Origin: Streptomyces sp. NRRL S-340
GTDB lineage: Bacteria > Actinomycetota > Actinomycetes > Streptomycetales > Streptomycetaceae
Direction of reading: 5' to 3'
Length of the DNA: 64,000 nt
Assembly (NCBI RefSeq): GCF_000720185.1
Contig: NZ_JOIY01000016.1
Location: forward strand, 62,001-126,000
The position numbers were made by a program, and so were the translations under genes. This document shows, in pieces, positions 1 through 9,902 of this stretch (its first letter is position 1; each line of letters opens with the position of its first letter). A model generated the notes under the pieces. The model saw only the letters and a program-made list of their open reading frames with translations, ran no database searches and had not been told where the DNA came from.

Positions 1-2388
1 AGCGACGACGAGAACGACCAGGGCGCCAGCCGGGACGCCTTCGACGTGCTGCACTACATCGCGGGCAAGCGGCTCGCGGCCGGCCGGCGCACCGTCGTCG
101 ACGCCACCAGCGTCCAGCCCGACGCCCGCCGGCAGCTGATCGACCTGGCCAAGCGGTACGACGTGCTGCCCATCGCCATCGTCCTGGACGTGCCCGAGGA
201 GGTGTGCGCCGAGCGCAACGCCGCCCGCAGCGACCGGGCCGGTCTGCCCCGCCGGGTCATCCGGCGGCACATCCGCGAACTGCGCCGCTCCCTGCGTCAC
301 CTGGAGCGCGAGGGCTTCCGCAAGGTGCACGTGCTGCGCGGCGCCGAGGAGGCCGAGCGGGCCACCGTCGTCACCGAGAAGCGCTTCAACGACCTCGCCC
401 ACCTCACCGGCCCCTTCGACATCATCGGCGACGTCCACGGCTGCTCCGCCGAACTGGAGGCCCTGCTCGGCAAGCTCGGCTACGCCGACGGCGTGCACCC
501 CGAGGGCCGCACGGCCGTCTTCGTCGGCGACCTCGTCGACCGGGGTCCGGACAGCCCCGGCGTGCTGCGCCGGGTGATGGCGATGGTGAAGTCGGGCAAC
601 GCCCTGTGCGTGCCGGGCAACCACGAGAACAAGTACGGCCGCCACCTCAAGGGCCGCAGGGTCCGGCCCACGCACGGACTGGCCGAGACCATCGCGCAGA
701 TGGAGGGGGAGAGCGAGGAGTTCCGGCGCGAGGTACGGGAGTTCATCGACGGACTGGTCAGCCACTACGTCCTCGACGGCGGCCGGCTGGTGGTCTGCCA
801 CGCGGGGCTGCCCGAGAAGTACCACGGCCGCACCTCCGGCCGCGTCCGCTCGCACGCGCTGTACGGCGACACCACCGGTGAGACCGACGAGTTCGGGCTG
901 CCGGTGCGCTACCCGTGGGCGGAGGACTACCGCGGCAAGGCGGCCGTGGTCTACGGCCACACCCCGGTCCCACGGGCGACCTGGATCAACAACACGCTCT
1001 GCCTGGACACCGGCGCCGTGTTCGGCGGCAAGCTGACCGCGCTGCGCTGGCCGGAGCGGGAACTGGTCGACGTACCGGCCGAGCGGGTCTGGTACGAGCC
1101 GGTGAAGCCGCTGCGCTCCGAGGCGCCCGGCGGACACGACGGGCGCCCGCTGGACCTCGGTGACGTGCAGGGACGCCGGGCCGTGGAGACCCGGCACGGC
1201 GGCCGCGTCGCCGTCCGCGAGGAGAACGCGGCGGCGGCCCTGGAGGTCATGAGCCGCTTCGCCGTCGACCCGCGGCTGCTGCCCTACCTGCCGCCGACGA
1301 TGGCGCCGACCGCCACCTCGCGGGCCGAGGGCTACCTGGAGCACCCGCAGGAGGCGTTCGCCCAGTACCGTGAGGACGGGGTCGCGCGGGTGGTGTGCGA
1401 GGAGAAGCACATGGGCTCGCGGGCCGTGGCCCTGGTGTGCCGGGACGCGGACGCGGCGCGCGAGCGGTTCGGCGTGGACGGCCCCACGGGCGCGCTCTAC
1501 ACCCGCACCGGCCGGCCCTTCTTCGACGACCCCGCGGTCACCGAGGAGGTCCTCGGGCGGCTGCGCACGGCGGTGACCGGGGCCGGGCTGTGGACGGAAC
1601 TGGACACGGACTGGCTGCTGCTCGACGCCGAGCTGATGCCCTGGTCGCTGAAGGCGGCCGGGCTGCTGCGCTCGCAGTACGCGGCGGTCGGCGCGGCCGC
1701 CGCCGCGGTGTTCCCCGGTGTGCTGGGCGCTCTGGAGGGCGCCGCCGCGCGGGGCGTGGACGTCGGCGGCCTGCTGGCCCGCCAGCGTGAGCGGGCGTCG
1801 GACGCCGCCGCGTTCACGGCCGCCTACCGCCGCTACTGCTGGCCCACCGAGGGCCTGGACGGCGTCCGCCTGGCGCCGTTCCAGATCCTCGCCGTCCGCG
1901 GCCGCAGCCTCGCCGCGCTGCCGCACGACGAACAGCTCGCGCTGATCGACCGGCTGGTGGACCACGACAGCACCGGCCTGCTCCAGATCACCCGCCGCCT
2001 GTACGTCGACACCGGCGACGCCGACTCGGTCCGGGCCGGCGTGGACTGGTGGCTGGAGATGACCGGCCGCGGCGGCGAGGGCATGGTGGTCAAGCCGCTG
2101 CACGCGCTGGTGCGCACCGAGGCGGGGCGGCTGGTCCAGCCCGGCATCAAGTGCCGCGGCCGGGAGTACCTGCGGATCGTCTACGGTCCCGAGTACACCC
2201 GTCCGGACAACCTCGCCCGGCTGCGGCAGCGGTTCCTGAACCACAAGCGGTCGCTGGCGACCCGCGAGTACGCCCTCGGCCTGGAGGCCCTGGACCGCCT
2301 CGCCGGCGGTGAGCCGCTGTGGCGGGTGCACGAGGCGGTGTTCGGCGTCCTCGCCCTGGAGTCGGAGCCGGTGGACCCCCGGCTGTGA
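1..2388 (+). CDS. pnkp: Polynucleotide kinase-phosphatase-ligase (Pnkp), 5' end cut by window
   Basis: Bacterial Pnkp heals and seals broken RNA using a 5'-OH kinase, a metallophosphoesterase-type 3' phosphatase and an ATP-dependent adenylyltransferase (ligase) domain. The reading frame is open from base 1, so the start and the kinase P-loop lie outside; 795 codons are visible. The rest of the kinase domain covers about visible residues 1-135. The phosphatase follows with [14 protein letters not shown] and GNHE metal-binding motifs. The ligase half contains EEKHMGSR, where Lys at about visible residue 469 should be the nucleotidyl acceptor. The family is usually about 850-870 residues, so only some 60 residues are missing. 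Its usual partner Hen1, a 3'-terminal RNA 2'-O-methyltransferase, would be expected upstream and cannot be checked here. Identification is firm from motif order. Confidence 0.95.
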   Translation, partial: SDDENDQGASRDAFDVLHYIAGKRLAAGRRTVVDATSVQPDARRQLIDLAKRYDVLPIAIVLDVPEEVCAERNAARSDRAGLPRRVIRRHIRELRRSLRHLEREGFRKVHVLRGAEEAERATVVTEKRFNDLAHLTGPFDIIGDVHGCSAELEALLGKLGYADGVHPEGRTAVFVGDLVDRGPDSPGVLRRVMAMVKSGNALCVPGNHENKYGRHLKGRRVRPTHGLAETIAQMEGESEEFRREVREFIDGLVSHYVLDGGRLVVCHAGLPEKYHGRTSGRVRSHALYGDTTGETDEFGLPVRYPWAEDYRGKAAVVYGHTPVPRATWINNTLCLDTGAVFGGKLTALRWPERELVDVPAERVWYEPVKPLRSEAPGGHDGRPLDLGDVQGRRAVETRHGGRVAVREENAAAALEVMSRFAVDPRLLPYLPPTMAPTATSRAEGYLEHPQEAFAQYREDGVARVVCEEKHMGSRAVALVCRDADAARERFGVDGPTGALYTRTGRPFFDDPAVTEEVLGRLRTAVTGAGLWTELDTDWLLLDAELMPWSLKAAGLLRSQYAAVGAAAAAVFPGVLGALEGAAARGVDVGGLLARQRERASDAAAFTAAYRRYCWPTEGLDGVRLAPFQILAVRGRSLAALPHDEQLALIDRLVDHDSTGLLQITRRLYVDTGDADSVRAGVDWWLEMTGRGGEGMVVKPLHALVRTEAGRLVQPGIKCRGREYLRIVYGPEYTRPDNLARLRQRFLNHKRSLATREYALGLEALDRLAGGEPLWRVHEAVFGVLALESEPVDPRL

Positions 2389-2400
2389 CGGCCGGCGGCC

Positions 2401-2431
2401 GGCCGCGGCGGACTCCTCCTCCGTCGCGGCC
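2401..2431 (+). terminator. Hairpin after pnkp
   Basis: A 12-bp GC-rich stem (2401-2412 with 2420-2431, one G-U pair) and a 7-nt loop lie 12 bases after the pnkp stop. No U-tract follows, as is common in Streptomyces. It would separate pnkp from the arginine genes. Confidence 0.55.
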
Positions 2432-2509
2432 GGACCGCGCCCGGCGACAGAAGCGCACGGAAACCGGCAACGGGGGGTGAAGGCGGGGCCGGGTGGTCAG
2501 GATGGAGAC

Positions 2510-3748
2510 ATGGGATTCCATGTCGACTCCGAGGCCGGGCGGCTGCGCCGCGTCATCCTGCACCGGCCCGATCTCGAACTCAAAAGGCTCACCCCCAGCA
2601 ACAAGGACGCGCTGCTCTTCGACGACGTGCTCTGGGTGCGCCGGGCGCGCGCCGAGCACGACGGGTTCGCCGACGTGCTGCGCGACCGCGGGGTCGCCGT
2701 GCACCTCTTCGGCGACCTGCTGACCGAGACGATGGAGATCCCGTCGGCCCGGTCGCTCGTCCTGGACCGCGTCTTCGACGAGAAGGAGTACGGCCCGCTC
2801 GCCACCGACCATCTGCGGGCCGCGTTCGAGACGCTGGACGCGCCGGAACTGGCCGAGGCGCTGGTCGGCGGCATGACCAAGCGGGAGTTCCTGCAGGCGC
2901 ACGCCGAGCCGGCCTCCGTACGGTTCCACGTCATGGACCTGGACGACTTCCTGCTCGGTCCGCTGCCCAACCACCTCTTCACCCGCGACACCTCCGCCTG
3001 GATCTACGACGGCGTCTGCGTCAACGCGATGCGCCTGCCCGCCCGGCAGCGCGAGACCGTCCACTTCGAGGCGATCTACCGCTACCACCCGCTCTTCCGC
3101 GGTGAGCCGTTCCACGTGTGGTCCGAGGGGCAGGCCGACTACCCGTCCACCATCGAGGGCGGGGACGTCCTGGTCATCGGCGACGGCGCCGTGCTCATCG
3201 GGATGAGCGAGCGGACCACCCCGCAGGCCGTCGAGATGCTCGCGCACAAACTGTTCGCCGCCGGGTCGGCGCGGACGATCGTGGCGCTCGACATGCCCAA
3301 GCGGCGTGCGTTCATGCACCTGGACACCGTGATGACGATGGTCGACGGGGACACGTTCACCCAGTACGCCGGGCTCGGCATGCTCCGCTCGTACACCATC
3401 GAACCGGGCTCGGGCGACAAGGAACTCAAGGTCACCGACCATCCGCCCGAGCACATGCACCGGGCCATCGCCGCCGCGCTCGGACTGAGCGAGATCCGGG
3501 TGCTCACCGCCACGCAGGACGTCCACGCGGCCGAGCGCGAGCAGTGGGACGACGGCTGCAACGTGCTGGCCGTGGAGCCGGGCGTCGTCGTCGCCTACGA
3601 GCGCAACGCCACCACCAACACGCACCTGCGCAAGCAGGGCATCGAGGTGATCGAGATCCCCGGCAGCGAGCTGGGGCGGGGCAGGGGCGGCCCGCGCTGC
3701 ATGAGCTGCCCGGTGGAACGGGACCCCGTCACCTCCCCGGCCGCATAG
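2510..3748 (+). CDS. arcA: Arginine deiminase
   Basis: Hydrolyses L-arginine to citrulline and ammonia, the first step of the arginine deiminase pathway; cytoplasmic. The 412-residue product has the family's usual length. It shows the N-terminal [15 protein letters not shown] segment, the RDTSAWI stretch, the catalytic-site [10 protein letters not shown] motif and the C-terminal GGPRCMSCP motif carrying the nucleophilic cysteine. I start at ATG 2510 ([12 protein letters not shown]) because family homology begins there; AGGA-like bases 7 nt upstream could be the ribosome site. The open frame runs further upstream to 2309, but that part overlaps pnkp and has no homology. Ornithine carbamoyltransferase follows 61 bp downstream, giving the arcAB order. 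No carbamate kinase gene follows, so ATP recovery would need a gene elsewhere. Confidence 0.95.
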   Translation: MGFHVDSEAGRLRRVILHRPDLELKRLTPSNKDALLFDDVLWVRRARAEHDGFADVLRDRGVAVHLFGDLLTETMEIPSARSLVLDRVFDEKEYGPLATDHLRAAFETLDAPELAEALVGGMTKREFLQAHAEPASVRFHVMDLDDFLLGPLPNHLFTRDTSAWIYDGVCVNAMRLPARQRETVHFEAIYRYHPLFRGEPFHVWSEGQADYPSTIEGGDVLVIGDGAVLIGMSERTTPQAVEMLAHKLFAAGSARTIVALDMPKRRAFMHLDTVMTMVDGDTFTQYAGLGMLRSYTIEPGSGDKELKVTDHPPEHMHRAIAAALGLSEIRVLTATQDVHAAEREQWDDGCNVLAVEPGVVVAYERNATTNTHLRKQGIEVIEIPGSELGRGRGGPRCMSCPVERDPVTSPAA

Positions 3749-3775
3749 AAATTCTGAGAGTCGTATAGAATTCCA
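3744..3775 (+). promoter_or_regulatory. Possible ARG-box-like direct repeat before arcB
   Basis: Two AT-rich elements, CATAGAAATTCT (3744-3755) and GTATAGAATTCC (3763-3774), lie with their ATAGAA cores 20 bp apart, about two helical turns. This resembles the tandem arrangement of ArgR/AhrC operators. The first element overlaps the arcA stop codon. The assignment to ArgR is inference from spacing, AT-richness and gene context. Confidence 0.4.
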
Positions 3776-3809
3776 GGAGTCCCTGTCCCTCACCCGTTGG
3801 AGCGCCCCC

Positions 3810-4823
3810 ATGGCGACAGTCCCGACCGCCCTCGCCGGCCGCCACTTCCTCAAGGAGCTGGACTTCACCCAGGAGGAGTTCCGCGGTCTGGTCGAGCTGG
3901 CCGCCGAACTCAAGGCCGCCAAGAAGGCCGGGACGGAGACGCGGTACCTGAGCGGGAAGAACATCGCACTGATCTTCGAGAAGACCTCGACGCGCACCCG
4001 CTGCGCGTTCGAGGTCGCCGCCGCCGACCAGGGCGCCTCGACCACGTACCTGGACCCGTCGGGCTCGCAGATCGGGCACAAGGAGTCCATGAAGGACACC
4101 GCCCGCGTCCTCGGCCGGATGTTCGACGCGATCGAGTTCCGGGGCGACCGCCAGAGCGACGTCGAGGAGCTGGCCGCGCACGCCGGCGTCCCCGTCTACA
4201 ACGGGCTCACCGACGACTGGCACCCCACCCAGATGCTGGCCGACGTGCTCACGATGACCGAGCACAGCGACAAGCCGCTGGGCGAGACGGCCTTCGCCTA
4301 CCTGGGCGACGCCCGCTTCAACATGGGCAACTCCTACCTGGTCACCGGCGCGCTGCTCGGCATGGACGTGCGCCTGGTCGCCCCCAAGACCTACTGGCCC
4401 GCCCAGGAGATCGTCGACCGGGCCCACGAGCTGGCCGCCGCGAGCGGCGCGCGCGTCACCCTCACCGAGTCCCTGGAGGAGGGTGTGCGCGGCGCCGACT
4501 TCGTCGCCACCGACGTGTGGGTCTCCATGGGCGAGCCCAAGGAGGTCTGGCAGGAGCGGATCCAGTCCCTGGCGCCGTACGCGGTGACCATGGACGTCCT
4601 GCGCGCCACCGGCAACCCGGACGTGAAGTTCCTGCACTGCCTGCCCGCCTTCCACGACCTCGGCACCAAGGTCGCCCGGGAGATCCACGAGCAGTACGGC
4701 CTGCGGTCACTGGAAGTGACCGACGAGGTCTTCGAGTCCGCCCACTCGGTCGTCTTCGACGAGGCCGAGAACCGGCTGCACACCATCAAGGCGGTGCTGG
4801 TCGCCACGCTGGCGAAGGGCTGA
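3810..4823 (+). CDS. arcB: Ornithine carbamoyltransferase
   Basis: Interconverts citrulline plus phosphate and ornithine plus carbamoyl phosphate. The 337-residue protein has the carbamoyl-phosphate loop STRTRC near residue 57 and the ornithine/catalytic motif HCLPAFHD near residue 270, both intact. ATG 3810 is preceded by GGAG with 7-nt spacing. Placement right after arginine deiminase argues for the catabolic form (ArcB) rather than biosynthetic ArgF, although the sequence alone does not decide direction. Two AT-rich repeats in the 61-bp gap may let it be regulated separately from arcA. Confidence 0.93.
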   Translation: MATVPTALAGRHFLKELDFTQEEFRGLVELAAELKAAKKAGTETRYLSGKNIALIFEKTSTRTRCAFEVAAADQGASTTYLDPSGSQIGHKESMKDTARVLGRMFDAIEFRGDRQSDVEELAAHAGVPVYNGLTDDWHPTQMLADVLTMTEHSDKPLGETAFAYLGDARFNMGNSYLVTGALLGMDVRLVAPKTYWPAQEIVDRAHELAAASGARVTLTESLEEGVRGADFVATDVWVSMGEPKEVWQERIQSLAPYAVTMDVLRATGNPDVKFLHCLPAFHDLGTKVAREIHEQYGLRSLEVTDEVFESAHSVVFDEAENRLHTIKAVLVATLAKG

Positions 4824-5023
4824 GAGCCGCGGACGACAGTGGGTTCCGGCCGGCGGGCGGTGTCCGGTGCGTGCGACGGCGAGGCGCCGGAAGGTCCGTG
4901 CGGCGGGGCTGACAGGGCCTTCGGGCAGCGCGGCGAGGGCGCGTGCCGGGCGCCGTCCGCCGCGGCCCGCTTTCGTCCGCGGCTCCCGAACCCAGGCGCA
5001 CCGCGTGCCGGGCGCCGCGCCGG

Positions 5024-5497
5024 TCAGGCGCCGCCCGGCCGCCCGGGCGGCGCGGACAGCCGGAACCACACCGCCTTGCCCGACGCGGTCGGCCGGTGCC
5101 CGCAGGACGAGCTGAGCGCCCGGATCAGCAGCAGGCCCCGCCCGTCCTCCCGCCACGGGTCGGGCGGGGTCAGGCCGGGGCGGGTCAGCCCGCCCGGCGG
5201 CTGAGGGTCCGCGTCGCGCACCTCCACGTGACAGCCGCCCGGCTCCAGCTCCACCAGCAGCTCTATCGGGCCGCCGCCCGCGGTGTGCTCCACGGCGTTG
5301 GCCACCAGCTCGGCCGTGAGCAGTTCCGCGGTGTCGCTGTCGGCCGTGTGCTCCTGCTCGGCCAGCGCCGTGCGGACCAGGGCACGGGCCACCGGTACGG
5401 CGGCGGCCGTGTGCGGCAGCGCGATGCGCCAGGCGGAAGCGGCGGGTTCGTACAACGTGTGTCCGTTCATGACGCAGGGCGAACCGGCGGTCACCAT
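5024..5497 (-). CDS. Anti-sigma-factor-like ATP-binding protein (RsbW/SpoIIAB type)
   Basis: A single-domain 157-residue histidine-kinase-like ATPase. The N-box is visible as ELLTAELVANAVEHT, and the ATP-lid glycines in VRDADPQPP and DGRGLLLIRAL. Such proteins are very numerous in Streptomyces and act as anti-sigma factors or bind anti-anti-sigma partners. No partner gene is adjacent, so the target is unknown. ATG 5497 has an AGCAGGA-like ribosome site with suitable spacing; the next in-frame ATG at 5470 has none. It converges with arcB across a 200-bp gap in which I see no gene. Confidence 0.85.
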   Translation of the reverse strand: MVTAGSPCVMNGHTLYEPAASAWRIALPHTAAAVPVARALVRTALAEQEHTADSDTAELLTAELVANAVEHTAGGGPIELLVELEPGGCHVEVRDADPQPPGGLTRPGLTPPDPWREDGRGLLLIRALSSSCGHRPTASGKAVWFRLSAPPGRPGGA

Positions 5498-5836
5498 CGG
5501 GCTGTCCTGCTTTCGACGAGGGGAATGGTACGGGGGCCGTCGGCGGCGGCTCTCGGGGCCCTCCGTCCGGGGCCCGGCCCCGGCACGGACGGCCTACCCC
5601 TGCGAACGTCCGTCCTCCCCCGTCCCCTCCCGTCGTTACCGGGCCATGGACGACCTGTGACGAAGCGACGGACGCGCCGGTCGCACCGGCACGGCCGGCG
5701 CCTGCCGCGGGGACCCGCTCTATCGCGCCCTCGTGACGACAGTCAAAGATAGGTGATAACTTCGTGGAGGAGCGCCGGGCACGGCATCGCCGGCGTGCCG
5801 GACGACACGGGCAGTCCGCCGAGGAGGCCGTACGTC
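5498..5836 (+). promoter_or_regulatory. Intergenic control region before the aromatic-CoA cluster
   Basis: This 339-bp gap separates the divergent anti-sigma-like gene from the enoyl-CoA hydratase gene. It contains the palindromic operator at 5734-5746 (own entry), an AT-rich patch at 5745-5762 that could hold a -10 element, and the ribosome site GAGGAGG at 5821-5827. No coding sequence in it is supported. Confidence 0.6.
5734..5746 (+). promoter_or_regulatory. Operator TGACGACAGTCAA, copy 1 (candidate PaaX-family site)
   Basis: The 13-mer TGACGACAGTCAA contains the palindrome TGAC-N4-GTCA. The identical 13-mer lies at 11849-11861 between the divergent ligase and acyl-CoA dehydrogenase genes. 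Exact recurrence at two promoters of one pathway makes a shared operator likely. The repressor encoded at 9038-9871 is the obvious candidate, which is inference. Confidence 0.7.
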
Positions 5837-6664
5837 ATGAGTCCCTTCACCGGCTCCGTCACCCGCACCTCCGCGTGGCGGCACCTGCGCGTCGAGCTGG
5901 ACGGCGGGGTGGCCACCGTCACCCTCGCCCGCCCCGACAAGCTCAACGCCCTCACCTTCGGCGCCTACGCCGACCTGCGCGACCTGCTCGCCGAGCTGTC
6001 CCGGGAACGCGCCGTACGCGCCCTGGTGCTGGCCGGCGAGGGCCGCGGCTTCTGCTCCGGCGGCGACGTCGACGAGATCATCGGCGCCACCCTGTCCATG
6101 GACACCGCCGAACTGCTCGACTTCAACCGGATGACCGGGCAGGTCGTCAGGGCCGTGCGCGAGTGCCCGTTCCCGGTGATCGCGGCGGTGCACGGCGTCG
6201 CGGCGGGCGCCGGGGCCGTCCTGGCGCTGGCCGCCGACTTCCGCGTCGCCGACCCGAGCGCCCGCTTCGCCTTCCTGTTCACCCGCGTCGGCCTCTCCGG
6301 CGGCGACATGGGCGCCGCCTACCTGCTGCCCCGCGTGGTCGGCCTCGGCCACGCCACCCGGCTCCTGATGCTGGGCGAGCCGGTCCGCGCCCCCGAGGCC
6401 GAGCGGATCGGCCTGATCAGCCGGCTCACCGACGAGGGCCACGCCGACGAGGCCGCCCAGGCCCTCGCCCACCGCCTCGCCGACGGCCCCGCCCTCGCCC
6501 ACGCCCAGACCAAGGCGCTGCTCACCGCCGAACTCGACATGCCCCTGTCCGCCGCCGTCGAGATGGACGCCGCCACCCAGGCCCTGCTGATGAACGGCGA
6601 GGACTACGCCGAGTTCCACGCCGCGTTCACCGAGAAGCGGCCGCCGAAGTGGCAGGGGAGGTGA
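5837..6664 (+). CDS. Enoyl-CoA hydratase/isomerase family protein
   Basis: Crotonase-fold enzyme of 275 residues. The oxyanion-hole segments are visible as CSGGDVDEI and HGVAAGAGAVLALAADF, and the LSGGDMGAAYLLPRVVG stretch is typical of enoyl-CoA hydratases found with aryl-CoA monooxygenase/reductases. I start at ATG 5837 because GAGGAGG lies 9 nt upstream; the open frame to 5753 has no ribosome site. The stop is 7 bp before the bifunctional monooxygenase, so the two are co-transcribed. Expected role: hydrating or isomerising the non-aromatic CoA thioester made by the next enzyme. Exact substrate is inferred from context. Confidence 0.88.
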   Translation: MSPFTGSVTRTSAWRHLRVELDGGVATVTLARPDKLNALTFGAYADLRDLLAELSRERAVRALVLAGEGRGFCSGGDVDEIIGATLSMDTAELLDFNRMTGQVVRAVRECPFPVIAAVHGVAAGAGAVLALAADFRVADPSARFAFLFTRVGLSGGDMGAAYLLPRVVGLGHATRLLMLGEPVRAPEAERIGLISRLTDEGHADEAAQALAHRLADGPALAHAQTKALLTAELDMPLSAAVEMDAATQALLMNGEDYAEFHAAFTEKRPPKWQGR

Positions 6665-6671
6665 GGCGGCG

Positions 6672-9011
6672 GTGACCGGCGCCCAGCGGGTCGCGGTCAT
6701 CGGCGGCGGACCCGGCGGCCTGTACGCGGCGGCCCTGCTGAAAAGGCTCGGCCCCGCCCGCGAGGTCACCGTCTGGGAGCGCAACGCCCCCGACGACACC
6801 TTCGGCTTCGGCGTCGTCCTCTCCGACGAGACCCTCGGCGGGATCGAACACGCCGACCCGGTCGTCCACCAGGCCCTCGGACGGGACTTCGTGCGCTGGG
6901 ACGACATTCACATCGTGCACCGCGGCACCCGGCAGACCTCCGGCGGACACGGCTTCGCCGCCCTCGGCCGGCGCCGGCTCCTCCAGATCCTGCACGCCCG
7001 CTGCCGCTCCCTCGGCGTCGACCTGCGCTTTCGCACCGAGGCCCCGCCCCCGGACCAGCTGCGTGAGACGCACGACCTGGTGATCGCCGCCGACGGTGTG
7101 CACAGCGCCACCCGCGCGGCGTACGCCGACGTCTTCCGGCCCCGGATCACCGAGCACCGCTGCCGCTACATCTGGCTCGCCGCCGACTTCGCCTTCGACG
7201 CGTTCCGCTTCGAGATCGCCGAGACCGAGCACGGCGTGATGCAGCTGCACGGCTATCCCTACTCCCGTCCGTCCTGCCCCGCGCCCGGCCACCACCCTTC
7301 GGCGAGCCTTTCCGGGCCACAGGACGAAGGCTCCTCCACGGTCATCGTCGAGATGCGCGAAGAGGTCTGGCGGGCCGCCGGGTTCGGTGAACTGGACGAA
7401 CGGGAGTCCGTCGAGCGCTGCGCCAAGATCTTCGCCGACGCCCTCGGCGGGCGCCCGCTGCGCTCCAACAAGTCCGCCTGGACCACCTTCCGCACGGTGA
7501 CCGACGAGCACTGGTCGCACGGCAACCTGGTGCTCCTCGGCGACGCCGCCCACACCGCCCACTTCTCCATCGGCTCCGGCACCAAACTCGCCGTCGAGGA
7601 CGCCGTCGCCCTCGCCGCCTGCCTGGACGAACAGCCCACCGTGGAGCAGGCGCTGACGGCGTACGAGGCGGAGCGCAAGCCCGTCGTCGCCTCCACCCAG
7701 CGCGCCGCCCGGGCCAGCCTGGAATGGTTCGAGAACCTCGGCCTGTACCTCGACCAGCCACCCCGCCAGTTCGCCTTCAACCTGCTCACCCGCAGCCGCC
7801 GCGTCACCCACGGCAACCTGCGCCTGCGCGACGCCCGCTTCACCGACGCCGTCGAGCGCGAGTTCGGCTGCCCGCCCGGCACACCCCCCATGTTCACCCC
7901 GTTCCGGCTGCGCGGCCTGACCCTGCGCAACCGGGTCGTCGTCTCGCCCATGGACATGTACTCGGCCGTCGACGGGGTCCCCGGCGACTTCCACCTCGTG
8001 CACCTCGGGGCGCGGGCCCTGGGCGGCGCGGGCCTGGTGATGACCGAGATGGTGTGCGTGAGCCCCGAGGGCCGGATCACCCCGGGCTGCACGGGTCTGT
8101 GGACCGGACGGCAGACGGAGTCCTGGCGGCGGATCACCGAGTTCGTGCACCGGCAGGCACCGGGCACCGCCATCGGCGTGCAACTCGGCCACAGCGGACG
8201 CAAGGGCTCGACCAGGCTGATGTGGGAGGGCATGGACGAACCGCTGCCCGAGGGCAACTGGCCGCTGGTGGCCGCCTCCGCACTGCCCTACAAGCCCGGC
8301 AGCCAGGTCCCCCGCCAGCTCACCCGCGCCCAGCTCACCGACATCCGCGAGCAGTTCACCTCCGCCGCCTGGCGGGCCGCCCGCGCCGGGTTCGACCTGC
8401 TCGAACTGCACTGCGCCCACGGCTACCTGCTCTCCGGCTTCCTCTCGCCGCTGACCAACCACCGCACCGACGCCTACGGCGGCTCACCGGAGAAACGGCT
8501 GCGCTTCCCCCTGGAGGTCTTCGACGCCGTGCGCTCCGTGTGGCCCGAGGAACGCCCCATGACCGTCCGCATCTCCGCCACCGACTGGGCCGAGGGCGGT
8601 ACGGGGGCCGAGGACGCCGTGGAGATCGCCCGCGCCTTCGCCGCGCACGGCGCCGACGCCGTCGACGTGTCGACCGGGCAGGTGGTCGCCGAGGAGCGGC
8701 CGGAGTTCGGGCGGTCGTACCAGACGCCGTTCGCCGACCGGATCCGGCACGAGGTCGGCGTCCCGGTCCTCGCGGTCGGCGCGATCTCCTCCTGGGACGA
8801 CGTCAACTCCCTGATCCTGGCCGGGCGGACGGACCTGTGCGCGCTGGCCCGCCCGCACCTGTACGACCCGCACTGGACCCTGCACGCCGCCGCCGAACAG
8901 GGGTACCAGGGCCCCGGCGCGGTGTGGCCGGCCCCCTACCGCGCGGGCAGCAGGCGCCCGCAGACCGGCCGCACGGACGCGCCCGCACCGCGCCTGCACC
9001 CCGGTGGCTGA
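6672..9011 (+). CDS. Fused FAD monooxygenase / OYE-type flavin reductase acting on an aryl-CoA
   Basis: A two-domain 779-residue enzyme. Residues 1 to about 390 are a class A flavin monooxygenase: FAD-binding GGGPGGLYAA near the start and GDAAHTAHFSIGSG near residue 290. Residues from about 395 are an Old Yellow Enzyme (FMN) domain, with TPFRLRGLTLRNRVVVSPM, QLGHSGRKGS and the HGYLLSGFLSPLTNHRTD active-site segment. This fusion is known from 2-aminobenzoyl-CoA monooxygenase/reductase of Azoarcus evansii and from proteins annotated as salicylyl-CoA 5-hydroxylase/oxidoreductase. It would hydroxylate and reduce the CoA-activated ring, removing aromaticity. GTG 6672 has GGAGG 10 nt upstream. Whether the ring carries an amino or hydroxyl group cannot be read from the sequence. 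Confidence 0.92.
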   Translation: MTGAQRVAVIGGGPGGLYAAALLKRLGPAREVTVWERNAPDDTFGFGVVLSDETLGGIEHADPVVHQALGRDFVRWDDIHIVHRGTRQTSGGHGFAALGRRRLLQILHARCRSLGVDLRFRTEAPPPDQLRETHDLVIAADGVHSATRAAYADVFRPRITEHRCRYIWLAADFAFDAFRFEIAETEHGVMQLHGYPYSRPSCPAPGHHPSASLSGPQDEGSSTVIVEMREEVWRAAGFGELDERESVERCAKIFADALGGRPLRSNKSAWTTFRTVTDEHWSHGNLVLLGDAAHTAHFSIGSGTKLAVEDAVALAACLDEQPTVEQALTAYEAERKPVVASTQRAARASLEWFENLGLYLDQPPRQFAFNLLTRSRRVTHGNLRLRDARFTDAVEREFGCPPGTPPMFTPFRLRGLTLRNRVVVSPMDMYSAVDGVPGDFHLVHLGARALGGAGLVMTEMVCVSPEGRITPGCTGLWTGRQTESWRRITEFVHRQAPGTAIGVQLGHSGRKGSTRLMWEGMDEPLPEGNWPLVAASALPYKPGSQVPRQLTRAQLTDIREQFTSAAWRAARAGFDLLELHCAHGYLLSGFLSPLTNHRTDAYGGSPEKRLRFPLEVFDAVRSVWPEERPMTVRISATDWAEGGTGAEDAVEIARAFAAHGADAVDVSTGQVVAEERPEFGRSYQTPFADRIRHEVGVPVLAVGAISSWDDVNSLILAGRTDLCALARPHLYDPHWTLHAAAEQGYQGPGAVWPAPYRAGSRRPQTGRTDAPAPRLHPGG

Positions 9012-9037
9012 CGCCCGGCCGGACCGCCGGCCCCGGG

Positions 9038-9871
9038 TCAGGCCAGACCCGCGAACTCGGCTCCCGCGTCCCGCAGCCGCTCGTGCAGGCCCCGGAAGAC
9101 GGCGGCCGAGCGGAGCCCGGGCCAGTGGGCCGGCAGCAGGTGTGCGGGCAGACCGGGATCGGCGTAGGGCAGATGGCGCCAGGAGTCCAGGGCGAGCAGG
9201 TAGTCGCGGTAGGCCTCTTCGGGCGGCGTGTCATCGCGCCGCTCCCAGGCCTCCAGCACCCCCGCGTGCCGTGCGAGGAACGCCTCGTGCTGCTCGGCGA
9301 CCGCCGCGAGGTCCCACCAGCGGCCGACCGCCTCGGCGGTGGGCGTGAAACCCAGGTGCTCGCCGCGGAAGAAGTCCACGTACGCGTCCAGCCGCAGCCG
9401 CCGCAGCGTGTGCCGGGTCTCCTCGTACAGCCGGGCCGGCGCGATCCACACCCCGGGGGCCGCCGTGCCGAACCCGAGCCCGGCCAGCCGGGACCGCAGC
9501 ACGTGCCGCTTCTGCCGCTCCGACTCCGGCACGGAGAACACGGCCAGCACCCAGCCCTCGTCGCCCGGCGGGGCGCCCGCGTAGATGCGGCGGTCACCGT
9601 CCTCCAGCAACTGGCGTGCCTCGGCGGACAGTTCGTAGCCCGCGGCGCCCTGTGCGGTGCGGGCCGGGAGCAGCAGCCCGCGCCGCTTGAGCCGGGACAC
9701 CGAGGAGCGCACCGAGGGCGCGTCCACCCCGACCGCCGCCAGCAGCCGGATCAGCTCGGCGACGGGCACCGGGCCGGGCGCGAAGCGGCCGTACGCCCCG
9801 TAGAGGGTGACGATGAGGGACCGGGGGCTGGTCGGGGCGGGTGGTGCGGGCTGGTCGGACACGTTGATCAT
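9038..9871 (-). CDS. PaaX-family transcriptional repressor
   Basis: A 277-residue protein with the PaaX layout: an N-terminal winged helix (SLIVTLYGAYGRFAPG...VRSSVSRLKRRGLL), a central region and a C-terminal domain with WRHLPYADPGLPAHLLPAHWPG. PaaX repressors sense aryl-CoA thioesters such as phenylacetyl-CoA. Here the ligand is probably the aryl-CoA made by the neighbouring ligase. I start at ATG 9871 (MINVSDQ). The frame stays open to 10015, but that stretch is Gly/Ser/Ala repeat overlapping the ligase 3' end and is a poor candidate. No clear ribosome site precedes 9871, so a leaderless or weakly translated message is possible. It converges with the monooxygenase gene, 26 bp apart. Confidence 0.88.
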   Translation of the reverse strand: MINVSDQPAPPAPTSPRSLIVTLYGAYGRFAPGPVPVAELIRLLAAVGVDAPSVRSSVSRLKRRGLLLPARTAQGAAGYELSAEARQLLEDGDRRIYAGAPPGDEGWVLAVFSVPESERQKRHVLRSRLAGLGFGTAAPGVWIAPARLYEETRHTLRRLRLDAYVDFFRGEHLGFTPTAEAVGRWWDLAAVAEQHEAFLARHAGVLEAWERRDDTPPEEAYRDYLLALDSWRHLPYADPGLPAHLLPAHWPGLRSAAVFRGLHERLRDAGAEFAGLA

Positions 9872-9876
9872 TTTAG

Positions 9877-9890
9877 GTCGTCGGTACGAC
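9877..9890 (-). promoter_or_regulatory. Inverted repeat just upstream of the paaX-like start
   Basis: GTCGT-CGGT-ACGAC (5-bp arms) begins 6 bp upstream of the repressor start, where an autoregulatory operator or a leaderless-transcript promoter would lie. It partly resembles the TGACGACAGTCAA site but is not identical. Functional assignment is weak. Confidence 0.35.
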
Positions 9891-9902
9891 TGCCGGTCAC
9901 CG

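Noticed and set aside
2147..4099. A 650-codon minus-strand open frame across the pnkp end, arcA and part of arcB
   Set aside because: It spans three well-supported plus-strand genes and has no recognisable domain.
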